This document shows, piece by piece, positions 52,644 to 60,899 of a stretch of DNA of 64,000 nucleotides. Each line of letters begins with the position of its first letter. The first letter of the stretch is position 1. The notes under the pieces were generated by a model that worked only from the letters and a program-made list of their open reading frames with translations, searched no databases and had not been told where the DNA came from. Made by a program: the position numbers and the translations under genes. Source of the DNA: Pseudohaliea rubra DSM 19751 (GTDB lineage: Bacteria; Pseudomonadota; Gammaproteobacteria; Pseudomonadales; Halieaceae); assembly GCF_000764025.1 (NCBI RefSeq), contig NZ_KN234757.1, positions 1-64,000 on the forward strand, given 5' to 3'.

Positions 52644-53912
52644 ATGAAAATAGCCTTGCTCCTCAACTCCACTTTCGACGGCGACGCCCTGGAGCAAAGG
52701 CCGCTTGGCGGAACAGAAACCGCCGCGCTTGGTATGTCCAGGGCCCTGGCAGCACTGCATGACGTCGAGGTGACACTATTCTCCAGGACAGAGCGCCCAG
52801 GGCGCTACAGTGGCGTAGAGCACCTCCCGTCACATCAACTGGCCGCATGGTCCACACGGAACCAGCCTGACATCTTTCTTGTAATCCGCAGCTGGCTCCC
52901 CCTCTGGCTCCCCATATATGCACGCTGCCGAGTATTTCTTTCACCGGACGCCCACGATCAACCGAGCATGCAATCTGCGCTGACAGCGACCATCAGGGTT
53001 GGCGGAGAGGTCAAGGACGTCACGGTGCTTGATCCGAAGTTGATCTACCCTGACATCGACCAGTTCTTCTGCGTCAGCGAATGGCAGGCACGCACGTTCA
53101 TACAAGCTCATTCCATACCCAGAGAACGGATCTTTATAACGGGGAACGGAATATTCCCCGATAACTTTGCGGATATGCCGCTGCCTGAGAGAGCCCCGCG
53201 GCTTGTTTACAGCGCCACACCATTCCGCGGGCTGGAATACATGCCCGAATACTTCAGTGCTCTTAGGCGAGAGCATCCGGAGCTGGGCTTCGATGTCTGC
53301 AGCGGGATGGCCTTGTACGGTCACACGCGGGAGGAAGACGAGAAAGCTTACGGGGCCCTCTACAAGGAATTACAGGCGTCAGGAGCAGAGGTGCACGGGC
53401 CGCTAAAGCAGAAAAAACTGGCTGAAATCATGTGTAAGGCACGCATTTACACCTACCCCAACATCTTCGAGGAAACATTCTGCATATCGGTACTTGAAGC
53501 ACAAGCCGCCGGCTTGGCGGTTGTGACGAGCAAGAAGGCAGCGTTGGCCGAGCGTATCGAACACGGTGTCGATGGCTTCCTGATCGAGGGCCACCCGTCA
53601 GAACGATCATACCGGGACGCATTTCTATCGACGGTAGATAGGCTGCTGACAGATCAGGACCTCTGGGCGACGGTCAGCGCACGGGCCCGGGATACAGCGA
53701 TGCGTCAGAGCTATCGCCAACTGGCCGAGTCGTGGATGGGCTGCTTCAACGAGCTTCTCAAACTGCAGAAAAAACCACGCCTGCCCGATATTCCACGCAT
53801 TCCGGCGGTGGACATCGGAGAGGCCAGGTCTGGTAAAGCTGCGTTAACGATTCCGGGAGATAAGATTGCAGACTATCTGCCGCAGACTTTCCGCGAATAT
53901 GGCTTCGAATAG
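52644..53912 (+). CDS. Family 4-like glycosyltransferase
   Basis: The 422-residue GT-B protein has an N-terminal GGTETAALGMSRAL motif, then IFLVIRSWLPLWLPIYARCR, FFCVSEWQARTFIQAHSIPR, RLVYSATPFRGLEYMPEYFS, YTYPNIFEETFCISVLEAQA (E-x7-E) and AAGLAVVTSKKAALAERIEH. The GGTE motif is common in GT4 enzymes acting on large glycans or glycopeptides. It may glycosylate the same acceptor as the upstream enzyme. Confidence 0.88.
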   Translation: MKIALLLNSTFDGDALEQRPLGGTETAALGMSRALAALHDVEVTLFSRTERPGRYSGVEHLPSHQLAAWSTRNQPDIFLVIRSWLPLWLPIYARCRVFLSPDAHDQPSMQSALTATIRVGGEVKDVTVLDPKLIYPDIDQFFCVSEWQARTFIQAHSIPRERIFITGNGIFPDNFADMPLPERAPRLVYSATPFRGLEYMPEYFSALRREHPELGFDVCSGMALYGHTREEDEKAYGALYKELQASGAEVHGPLKQKKLAEIMCKARIYTYPNIFEETFCISVLEAQAAGLAVVTSKKAALAERIEHGVDGFLIEGHPSERSYRDAFLSTVDRLLTDQDLWATVSARARDTAMRQSYRQLAESWMGCFNELLKLQKKPRLPDIPRIPAVDIGEARSGKAALTIPGDKIADYLPQTFREYGFE

Positions 53913-54043
53913 CCCCCCGGCGAAGCCGGGCGACGATTTGTCTTAAAAACGCGACCTCGCGGAGACGCGTCGAGATGCACGGTGCATCAAGCCTGCGCCG
54001 CGCAGTTAAATACAGGCGTATACGATGCAATAAGGAGCGCGCA

Positions 54044-54871
54044 ATGGAATCAGTTTGCGGCACTTCGACTGAAGCCTGCCTGAAGTTCCTGGCCGACCTG
54101 TCACAACCATTAGTTTACGTCCCGTCAAAAGGCGGTGGCGATCAAACAGAACACCAGGGGAATTTCCGCACGCACGCGGTCACGGTTCGCGATGCCCGAC
54201 AGGTGCTGCCTGCCACAGACCTCGACAGGGAAGGGTTCACGCTTCTTCAGCACCGCAGCGCCGTGGACAACTTTTACGACGATGAAGCTCTGAGCAACAC
54301 CTATCATGGCGAGCTGATCGATCTGCTCACGACCCGTACCGGCGCGCGCCGGGTCGAGGTGTTCGACGACACACGCCGGAGCGCCTCCCTCGCCCGGCAG
54401 CGGGAACGGGGCATCCGTGAGCCGGCGAACATCGTGCACAATGACTACACGGCGGCGTCCGGCCCGCGCCGTCTCGACGATTTCTTCGCTGACACGCCGG
54501 AAGAAGCTGCGGTGCTCCGCCAGCGACGCTTCGCCATCATCAATGCCTGGCGCCCGATCCGGGGACCGGTGCTCGACCAGCCGCTGGTGCTCTGCGATGC
54601 AAGCACCGTGGAGGAAGGCGACCTCGTCGCCATGGAGCGGCGGGGCGAGGTACGCACCGGCAAGCTGCAGGTGGCATGCCACAACCCAGCGCAGCGCTGG
54701 TACTACTATCCCCGCATGCAGCCCGACGAGGTGCTGCTGTTCAAGACCTACGACTCGGCAGAGGATGGACGGGCACGTTTTACCCTCCATTCGTCCTTTG
54801 CAGATCCCGCAGCACCCGCGGCTGCACCACCGCGGGAAAGCCTCGAGACCCGCTGCCTGGTGTTCTTCTGA
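54044..54871 (+). CDS. CmcJ/NvfI (AsaB)-type oxidoreductase
   Basis: The 275-residue protein matches the CmcJ/NvfI family of putative non-haem iron, 2OG-type oxygenases. Marks: VHNDYTAASGPRRLDDFF (HxD), RFAIINAWRPIRGPVLDQPL, LVLCDASTVEEGDLVAMERR, HNPAQRWYYYPRMQPDEVLL and FKTYDSAEDGRARFTLHSSF (distal His). The ATG at 54044 follows AAGGAG at good spacing. Members are best known from fungal and bacterial natural-product pathways; the substrate here is unknown. No biosynthetic core enzyme lies nearby. Confidence 0.85.
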   Translation: MESVCGTSTEACLKFLADLSQPLVYVPSKGGGDQTEHQGNFRTHAVTVRDARQVLPATDLDREGFTLLQHRSAVDNFYDDEALSNTYHGELIDLLTTRTGARRVEVFDDTRRSASLARQRERGIREPANIVHNDYTAASGPRRLDDFFADTPEEAAVLRQRRFAIINAWRPIRGPVLDQPLVLCDASTVEEGDLVAMERRGEVRTGKLQVACHNPAQRWYYYPRMQPDEVLLFKTYDSAEDGRARFTLHSSFADPAAPAAAPPRESLETRCLVFF

Positions 54872-55015
54872 CGGCGGTACTACATCACTCTGGCTGACCG
54901 CAGTCGCAGAGACGGGTGACTTCTCCGTGGCGGCGGCCTACCCTTCAATGCTGAAGGTCGGCCGCGGGGGCCGAAGACGCGATCGATCGTGTCCAGCAAA
55001 ACGAGGAGAATAACC

Positions 55016-55480
55016 ATGGACGTTTTCACGAAGGCCGTCGCTATCGCGAGCCTCACCGTTCTGACCGCACTGCCGGCAAGCGCAGACGAGCTGGTGCACA
55101 TGGCACCGCCCGGTGCCCTGGCCGACCTGCCCTTTTCCGAGGCGGTCATCTACGACGACTTCATCTTCCTGAGCGGCCAGCTCGGTGTCGACCCGGCGAC
55201 GGGCAAGCTGGTTGACGGCGGCGTCGGCCCGGAAACCCGGCAGACCATGGAAAACATCCAGGCCACGCTCGCCCGCGCCGGCGCGACCATGAATGATGTG
55301 CTCAAGTGCACTGTTTTCATGGCCGACATCGACGAATGGGCCGCCATGAACGCCGAGTACATCAAGTTCTTCGACAAGAAGCCGGCGCGCAGTGCCCTGG
55401 GTACCGCCGGCGGCATCGCCCTCGATGCCCGCACGGAGATCGAGTGCCTGGCGGCAGCGCCGGATACCGACGAAGACTAA
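55016..55480 (+). CDS. RidA/YjgF-family protein with signal peptide
   Basis: 154 residues. The first 24 form a signal peptide (KAVAIASLTVLTALPASA cleavage region), so the protein should be periplasmic. The mature part is a RidA domain: LPFSEAVIYDDFIFLSGQLG, VDPATGKLVDGGVGPETRQT, MENIQATLARAGATMNDVLK, CTVFMADIDEWAAMNAEYIK and KPARSALGTAGGIALDARTE. The usual Arg of the R-x-A motif is present (KPARSA). Cytosolic RidA deaminates enamines; exported versions are usually linked to transporters or hydrolases. It precedes the M20 remnant and the BCCT gene. Confidence 0.9.
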   Translation: MDVFTKAVAIASLTVLTALPASADELVHMAPPGALADLPFSEAVIYDDFIFLSGQLGVDPATGKLVDGGVGPETRQTMENIQATLARAGATMNDVLKCTVFMADIDEWAAMNAEYIKFFDKKPARSALGTAGGIALDARTEIECLAAAPDTDED

Positions 55481-55560
55481 CGCCCGGACAACCCCTCGCC
55501 ATGCCCCGGGAGCGTCCGGGGTGCTCAGCCATTGACCGTATACCGTATCAAGGAATAACC

Positions 55561-55737
55561 ATGCCCGGCCTTCCCGCCCTCACCGTGATGACGGCCTGCC
55601 TTTTTGCGCCGCTGACCGGCGCCACCGGCAACAATTCGCTCAAAACGGAGGTTATCGCCTCCGTCGATGCTCCGGTAGACGCCCTGGCCAAACGCAGTGA
55701 GGAGCTCTGGGGCTACGCCGGGGCCGCCGCCGCTTGA
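55561..55737 (+). pseudogene. 5' remnant of an exported M20-family amidohydrolase (AbgB-like)
   Basis: 58 codons, with AAGGA before the ATG. A signal peptide (LPALTVMTACLFAPLTGATG) is followed by LKTEVIASVDAPVDALAKRS and EELWGYAG, the N-terminal stretch of M20 peptidases/aminobenzoyl-glutamate hydrolases. The frame then runs into AAAA and a stop at 55735-55737, where a full enzyme would have some 400 more residues. So the gene was cut, leaving a short exported peptide. The loss directly abuts the BCCT start. Confidence 0.6.
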
Positions 55738-55760
55738 CTTGGAACAGTGAGCCAGACCCA

Positions 55761-57317
55761 GTGAGTAACCCGGAGCCCGGCGAACGGCCCGGCGGTGCGG
55801 GCGGCGGTGCTCTAAATTGGCCCCTGTTCGCGCTGACGGCCGGCTTCATCGCCGCGTTCTGCGGCCTCGCCGTCTTCAGCGCCGGAACCCTGAATCAGCT
55901 GGTCGATGCCAGCTTCGCCTGGTCGGCCCGCTTTTTTGGCCTCTACTGGCAGCTGCTGTTGCTGGCGACCTTCTTTGTGGGCCTGCTCATAGCCCTCCTG
56001 CCCGGCGGCCGCAGCGTTCTCGGCGGCCTGGCAGTGCCGGAGTTCAACCTGTTCCAGTGGGGCTCGATGATCATGTGCACGCTGCTCGCCGGCGGTGGTG
56101 TGTTCTGGGCCGCGGGGGAACCCCTGGCGCACTTTGTCGAGGTACCGCCGGCCTTTCCGGGCGTGGAGGCGACCACCCGGGAGGCCGTGCCCTATGCCCT
56201 GGCACAGTCCTTCCTGCACTGGGGCTTCCTCGCCTGGGCCATTCTCGGCAGCCTGACCGCGGTCATGCTCATGCACTATCACTACGACGAGGGGCTGCCG
56301 CTGGCGCCGCGGACCCTGCTCTACCCGGTGTTCGGCCGGCACGCCATCGACGGGCCGATCGGCGACCTGGCCGATGCGGTCTGCATCATCGCGGTAGTCG
56401 CGGGCACCGTCGGGCCCATCGGGTTCCTTGGCCTGCAGGTGAGCTACGGCCTTGAGGCGCTGTTCGGCATCCCGGACCGCTTTCTCACCCAGGCATTGGT
56501 AATCGGCGCACTGATGGTGGTCTACCTGGCATCGGCGATCAGCGGCATCGGCCGCGGTATCCAGTTCCTGAGCCGGGTGAACATGGTGCTGGGCGGCCTG
56601 CTGCTGGTGTTCATCCTGGTGGCGGGGCCTTCCCGCTTTATCTTCAGCAGCTTTTTCTCCGGGCTGGGAACACACCTCACCAACTTTTTCGACCTGGCTC
56701 TGTACCGGGGCGACGCCGAGGTCTTCGGCCCCGCCGGCTGGCTCGGGTGGTGGACGGTGTTCTTCTGGGGCTGGTTCATCGGCTACGGACCGCTCATGGC
56801 GATCTTCATCGCCCGGATCAGCCGGGGCCGGTCGATCCGCGCCATTGTGATCATGCTGTCGCTCGCCGCGCCGCTGATCACCATGGGCTGGTTCACGATC
56901 CTCGGCGGCGCGGGGCTTGGGCTGGAGCTGGCGGACCCGGGGGTCATTTCCGGGCCCATGGCCGGGCTCAACCTGCCGGCAGCACTGCTGGCGGTCACCC
57001 AGGCCATGCCGCTCGGCTTCATCGTCTCGCTGCTGTTCCTGCTGCTGACTACCATCTTCGTCGCCACCACCGGCGACTCCATGACCTACAGCCTGGCTGT
57101 TTCCCTGTCGCCGGGCGGCCACCCGTCGACGGCGATGCGTGTCTTCTGGGGCGCCGCCATGGGCGCCATGGCGCTGGTGCTTGTGTCTCTCGGCACCGGC
57201 GGTATCGGCAAGCTGCAGAGCTTTATCGTGGTCACCGCCGTGCCCGTGTCGCTGGTGCTCCTGCCCTCGCTCTGGGATGCGGTGCGCATCACCCTGGCCC
57301 GGAGCCCGGCGCGCTGA
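55761..57317 (+). CDS. BCCT-family transporter
   Basis: The 518-residue, about 12-helix transporter belongs to the betaine/choline/carnitine family. Marks: GGGVFWAAGEPLAHFVEVPP, FLHWGFLAWAILGSLTAVML, AGTVGPIGFLGLQVSYGLEA (unwound helix), and WWTVFFWGWFIGYGPLMAIF then IARISRGRSIRAIVIMLSLA. The family's W-x-x-W-W segment reads FFWGWFIGYGP here, differing from the YWGWWIAWAP of classical members, so substrate may differ. The GTG at 55761 is chosen; a TTG at 55734 overlaps the upstream stop. Compatible-solute uptake is plausible. No long C-terminal osmosensor is seen. Confidence 0.9.
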   Translation: MSNPEPGERPGGAGGGALNWPLFALTAGFIAAFCGLAVFSAGTLNQLVDASFAWSARFFGLYWQLLLLATFFVGLLIALLPGGRSVLGGLAVPEFNLFQWGSMIMCTLLAGGGVFWAAGEPLAHFVEVPPAFPGVEATTREAVPYALAQSFLHWGFLAWAILGSLTAVMLMHYHYDEGLPLAPRTLLYPVFGRHAIDGPIGDLADAVCIIAVVAGTVGPIGFLGLQVSYGLEALFGIPDRFLTQALVIGALMVVYLASAISGIGRGIQFLSRVNMVLGGLLLVFILVAGPSRFIFSSFFSGLGTHLTNFFDLALYRGDAEVFGPAGWLGWWTVFFWGWFIGYGPLMAIFIARISRGRSIRAIVIMLSLAAPLITMGWFTILGGAGLGLELADPGVISGPMAGLNLPAALLAVTQAMPLGFIVSLLFLLLTTIFVATTGDSMTYSLAVSLSPGGHPSTAMRVFWGAAMGAMALVLVSLGTGGIGKLQSFIVVTAVPVSLVLLPSLWDAVRITLARSPAR

Positions 57318-57329
57318 ACACCGGGGCGG

Positions 57330-57431
57330 TCAGAGCCTGGGAGCGAGCCACTGCGCATAGGCAAAGACCAGCAGCCCGAGCCCGAGCCATAAGCTGACGG
57401 CGAGGAAGGCGGCCACCAGCCAGCGCCTCAC
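57330..57431 (-). CDS. Small single-span membrane protein
   Basis: 33 codons from a GTG at 57431, with GAGGA upstream. The product is RRWLVAAFLAVSLWLGLGLL then VFAYAQWLAPRL: one transmembrane helix with a positive N terminus. It is convergent with the BCCT gene, ending 13 bp from its stop. Small membrane proteins of this kind often accompany transporters, but no family is recognised. Confidence 0.5.
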   Translation of the reverse strand: MRRWLVAAFLAVSLWLGLGLLVFAYAQWLAPRL

Positions 57432-57550
57432 GGGTTTTCGTCCTCAACGGCGCTGCGCCAGGACGCTCCGGCGGTGATCTGCATCAAGCACCCGAGGCGC
57501 TGTTGGCGGCAGAATAGGTGTTTTCCAGACTGTTTACCGGGACCCGACTC

Positions 57551-58066
57551 ATGGCAACCACGACGCAGCGAACGGCCATTACGATAGTGACTCGCGACGG
57601 CACTGTCGACCGGCAGAACCGCGCCAGCCGGCAGCTCCTTGGCGACTGCAGCGGGCAGCGCTGTTGTGATGCCATGGCCTCGCTGCACGGCAGCGGCGGG
57701 CTGCCCTGCCATGCCGATTGCGCCCCGCAGCTGCTGGCTGCAGGCCTTGAGCGGACGGCCGCCGCCAGCTTCCGCCGGGGGGGCCGGCAGCATCTGCTCA
57801 CCTGTGTGCCCACGGATGACCGGGTGGTCTGCTCCCTCACGGCGAGCGGTACAGTCCAGCCGGCGGCCTGGCAGGCGCTGACCCGGCGCGAGCTTTCGGT
57901 GCTGGAACTCCTTGCCGAGGGTGAAACGGCCAGCAGCGCTGCCGTACGCCTTGGGCTCAGCACGTCCACGGTGCGCACGCACGTGGAAAAGCTCCGCCTC
58001 AAGCTCGGTGCCAGTACCCAGGCAGCCGTGGTGGCCCGCGGCTACCAGCTCGGCTATCTCACCTAG
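57551..58066 (+). CDS. LuxR-type regulator with Cys-rich PAS-like sensor
   Basis: 171 residues. The C-terminal GerE/LuxR HTH is clear: ALTRRELSVLELLAEGETAS, AVRLGLSTSTVRTHVEKLRL and KLGASTQAAVVARGYQLGYL. The N-terminal part begins like a small PAS domain (ITIVTRDGTVDRQNRASRQL) and contains five Cys at residues 33, 38, 39, 53 and 57 (DCSGQRCCD, LPCHADC). There is no receiver domain. The Cys spacing suggests a redox or metal/FeS sensor. It lies just upstream of the glycosyltransferase-like/oxygenase cluster in the same direction, with a gap of about 155 bp. Confidence 0.82.
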   Translation: MATTTQRTAITIVTRDGTVDRQNRASRQLLGDCSGQRCCDAMASLHGSGGLPCHADCAPQLLAAGLERTAAASFRRGGRQHLLTCVPTDDRVVCSLTASGTVQPAAWQALTRRELSVLELLAEGETASSAAVRLGLSTSTVRTHVEKLRLKLGASTQAAVVARGYQLGYLT

Positions 58067-58221
58067 CCTCACCCTGCCGGAAAGTTCCCCCCGCCGGCGG
58101 GGAAAAATACCGCCGGCACCTCCGCCAATCGGCCGATGGCAATGGGCCGGCCCGCCGCTAGGGTGGCCTCAGCCTGGCGGGGCGCCCCGGCGGCCGGCCG
58201 CAGATACCGAGAGAGGCAAGC

Positions 58222-59151
58222 ATGAGCAGCGAACAGACGCCGGCGCAGGCAACGGCGCCAAAGCCCAAGGTTTTTATTCACGTTAATCACAAGCAGATCC
58301 TCGGCGCTATTGTCGGAAAGTACTCGCTGGAGAAGCACTCGGCACACGCCGACCGGTTTGCCGTGGAGTTCATCGAAGTGCGCAACCAGCCCTTCCTGCA
58401 CGCCAAGGAGGGTGAGCTGTATCTGCGCCACGGTGACAAGCGCAGCTGGCTGAACGATGACCTGCAGTCTTTCACGCCGCTGCGCTTCATGCCGCCGGAG
58501 CTCATGGGCTACCAGGGGCGTGCGGTGGTGATCGACCCGGACGTGTTTGCCGTGGGCGACGTGTGGGAGCTGCTCTCCCGGGACATGGACGGCATGGCGC
58601 TTATGTGCCGGCCGAAGTCGGGCAACAAGGGCAAGCACGGCGCGCTGGCTTCCAGCGTGATGCTGCTGGACTGTGCGCAGCTCACGCACTGGCGGGTGGA
58701 GGAGCAGTTCAACGAGATGTTCGCCTTCAAGCACGACTACATGGACTGGATCAGCCTCAAGCTCGAGGATCGCAGCCGCATCGGCCTGTTCGAGGACGAG
58801 TGGAACGATTTTGACCGCCTGACGCCGCGAACGAAGCTGCTGCACACGACCAAGCGCCGGCACCAGCCCTGGAAGACGGGCCTGCCCATCGACTTCCGCC
58901 CGGCGGACAAGTTCCGCCTGTTCCCGCCCAAGCACTGGCTGCGCCGCGCGCGCCGGGCAGTGTTCGGGGACTATGCGCTGGCCGGCACCTACAAGCGCCA
59001 CCCGGACCCGGCCCAGGAAGCGTTCTTCTTCCGCCTCGTCAGCGAATGCCTGGACGAGGGGATCATCAGCGAGCAGGACGTCCGCCACGAGATGGCCCAC
59101 AACCACGTGCGCCACGATGCGCTGGAGCTGGTGCGGCAGCAGGCCGCCTGA
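58222..59151 (+). CDS. Glycosyltransferase-like (GT-A/GT8-like) protein, paralogue 1
   Basis: 309 residues, no signal peptide or membrane helix. KVFIHVNHKQILGAIVGKYS at the N terminus, DLQSFTPLRFMPPELMGYQG, then GRAVVIDPDVFAVGDVWELL, where DPD sits after a beta strand like the DxD of GT8 enzymes, and ASSVMLLDCAQLTHWRVEEQ. The C-terminal part has QPWKTGLPIDFRPADKF. The gene at 59879-60880 encodes a paralogue with the same blocks. I read it as a soluble glycosyltransferase; the family is not certain and no substrate can be named. Confidence 0.7.
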   Translation: MSSEQTPAQATAPKPKVFIHVNHKQILGAIVGKYSLEKHSAHADRFAVEFIEVRNQPFLHAKEGELYLRHGDKRSWLNDDLQSFTPLRFMPPELMGYQGRAVVIDPDVFAVGDVWELLSRDMDGMALMCRPKSGNKGKHGALASSVMLLDCAQLTHWRVEEQFNEMFAFKHDYMDWISLKLEDRSRIGLFEDEWNDFDRLTPRTKLLHTTKRRHQPWKTGLPIDFRPADKFRLFPPKHWLRRARRAVFGDYALAGTYKRHPDPAQEAFFFRLVSECLDEGIISEQDVRHEMAHNHVRHDALELVRQQAA

Positions 59152-59198
59152 GCCGCTCTTCCACAACGAGCCCCATGCACGCCAAGAGAGGATACACC

Positions 59199-59828
59199 GT
59201 GACCCTGATCGACCTGTCGGCCCTCGAGGCCTGCGAGCTGCACAACGACCCCTTCGACTACATCGTGGTGCCGGATTTCCTGCCGCCGGAGGCCCTGGCC
59301 CGCGTGAACGCGGACTACCCGGCCATCGACACGGCCACCAATCACGATCTCGCCGACCTGCGCTACGGCGCGCAGTTCTCGACGTTTCTCGGTGAGCTTC
59401 AGACCAGCGCCTTCCGCCAGGCCCTGGGCGACAAGTTCGGCGTGGACCTGACGCACTGCCCCACTACGATCACCGTGCGCAAGTACTGCGAGCAGAGCGA
59501 CGGCAACATCCACACGGACCACTGGAGCAAGGTGATCACCGTGCTGGTCTATTTCAATGAAAGCTGGGAGCACGAGGGCGGTCGCCTGCGCATGCTGCGG
59601 TCGGAGCACGACCTCGAGGACTACACGGCCGAGGTGAAGCCCCTGGGCGGCCAGCTGCTGGCCTTCCGCCGCACGGATCACTCCTGGCACGGCCACAAAC
59701 CCTTCGTCGGTGAGCGGCGCATGCTGCAGTACAACTTTCTGTCCTCGAGCAAGCTTGCCCGGGTCAGCCAGAAGGTGAACCGCTTCGGCACCCACTTCGG
59801 CAAGCGCGTGCTCGGGATCGGCCAGTGA
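59199..59828 (+). CDS. 2OG-Fe(II) oxygenase (prolyl-hydroxylase-like)
   Basis: 209 residues from a GTG at 59199, chosen because AGAGAGGA lies at the right distance. The double-stranded beta-helix core shows GNIHTDHWSKVITVLVYFN with H105 and D107 of the HxD motif, GGRLRMLRSEHDLEDYTAEV, and DHSWHGHKPFVGERRMLQYN with the distal His164 and the 2OG-binding Arg173. It should hydroxylate a protein, sugar or lipid. It lies between the two glycosyltransferase-like paralogues, with short gaps, so all belong to one transcription unit. Confidence 0.85.
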   Translation: MTLIDLSALEACELHNDPFDYIVVPDFLPPEALARVNADYPAIDTATNHDLADLRYGAQFSTFLGELQTSAFRQALGDKFGVDLTHCPTTITVRKYCEQSDGNIHTDHWSKVITVLVYFNESWEHEGGRLRMLRSEHDLEDYTAEVKPLGGQLLAFRRTDHSWHGHKPFVGERRMLQYNFLSSSKLARVSQKVNRFGTHFGKRVLGIGQ

Positions 59829-59878
59829 GCCACGGCGCTCAGACAGAGCACAGAACCCCGGTGCCAGGAGAGACAGCA

Positions 59879-60880
59879 ATGACAGAAACGGCGATGAATG
59901 AGACAGCCATAAGCGCGACGACGAGCACCTCAGCCACAGAGGCCGAGCCGAAGCCCTGCGTCTTCATCCACGTGAACCACAAGCAGATCCTCGGCGCGCA
60001 CGTGGGCGCGAAGTCCCTGCGCTATTTTTCTAAGCACAATGACAAGTTCGACGTGCGCTTTATCGAGACCCGGGACCACCCCTTCCTGCGCGCCCGGGAA
60101 GACCAGCCGTTCCTGCGTAACGGCGTCTGGCGCAAGTGGCGCATCAACGATCTGCAGTCGTTCACGCCGCTGCGCTTCATGCCGCCGGAGCTTATGGGCT
60201 ACCGCGGCCGCGCCGTCGTGATCGACCCGGACGTCTTTGCCGTGGGTGATGTCTGGGATCTGCTCTCCCGCGATATGGGGGGCAAGGCCATCCTCTGCCG
60301 GCCGCGCAACAAGAAAAACCCGGACATCAACGGCCCCCTCGCCTCGAGCGTGATGCTCCTGGACTGCGCGAAACTGACCCACTGGCGGGCCGAGGAACAG
60401 TTCAGCGAGTTGTTCACCGGCGAGCGCGACTACAAGCAGTGGATCACGTTGATGTACGAAGACCGCGCCACCATCGGCCTGCTCGAGAACAGCTGGAATG
60501 ATCTGGACGTGCTCAACCGGGAAACGCGCCTGCTGCACACCACCCGGCGCTGGACCCAGCCCTGGAAGGCCGGCCTGCCCATCGACTTCGTGCCGGCAGA
60601 CAAGTTCGACGCCTTCCCGCCCCTGGGCTGGCTCATGTACCTGCGGCGCAAGCTGTTCGGCGATTACGCCTTTCTGGGCCACTATCGCGCCCATCCGGAC
60701 AAGAACCAGGAGGATCTGTTCTTCGCGCTGCTGCGCGAGTGTGTGGACGACGGCACCGTGACCGAGGACATGATCCGGCGGGAGATGGACGCCAACCACG
60801 TGCGCAAGGATGCGCCGCTGGTGCTGCGCAAGGCGCCGAGGCTCGAGCAGGTGATCGCCTCGCTCCCGGCTGCGGCCTGA
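59879..60880 (+). CDS. Glycosyltransferase-like (GT-A/GT8-like) protein, paralogue 2
   Basis: 333 residues; ATG at 59879 preceded by AGGAGAG. It shares with the gene at 58222-59151 the blocks CVFIHVNHKQILGAHVGAKS, INDLQSFTPLRFMPPELMGY, RAVVIDPDVFAVGDVWDLLS, LASSVMLLDCAKLTHWRAEE, QPWKAGLPIDFVPADKF, FGDYAFLGHYRAHPDKNQED and NHVRKDAP. A Thr/Ala-rich N-terminal extension of about 30 residues differs. Divergence suggests the two act on different substrates or as a pair. Confidence 0.7.
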   Translation: MTETAMNETAISATTSTSATEAEPKPCVFIHVNHKQILGAHVGAKSLRYFSKHNDKFDVRFIETRDHPFLRAREDQPFLRNGVWRKWRINDLQSFTPLRFMPPELMGYRGRAVVIDPDVFAVGDVWDLLSRDMGGKAILCRPRNKKNPDINGPLASSVMLLDCAKLTHWRAEEQFSELFTGERDYKQWITLMYEDRATIGLLENSWNDLDVLNRETRLLHTTRRWTQPWKAGLPIDFVPADKFDAFPPLGWLMYLRRKLFGDYAFLGHYRAHPDKNQEDLFFALLRECVDDGTVTEDMIRREMDANHVRKDAPLVLRKAPRLEQVIASLPAAA

Positions 60881-60899
60881 GCGGCCGGGCGCCGGGAGC

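Noticed and set aside
55812-57122. A 436-codon minus-strand frame opposite the BCCT transporter
   Set aside because: Its Gln/Glu/His-rich product is the expected antisense of a Leu/Gly-rich membrane protein.
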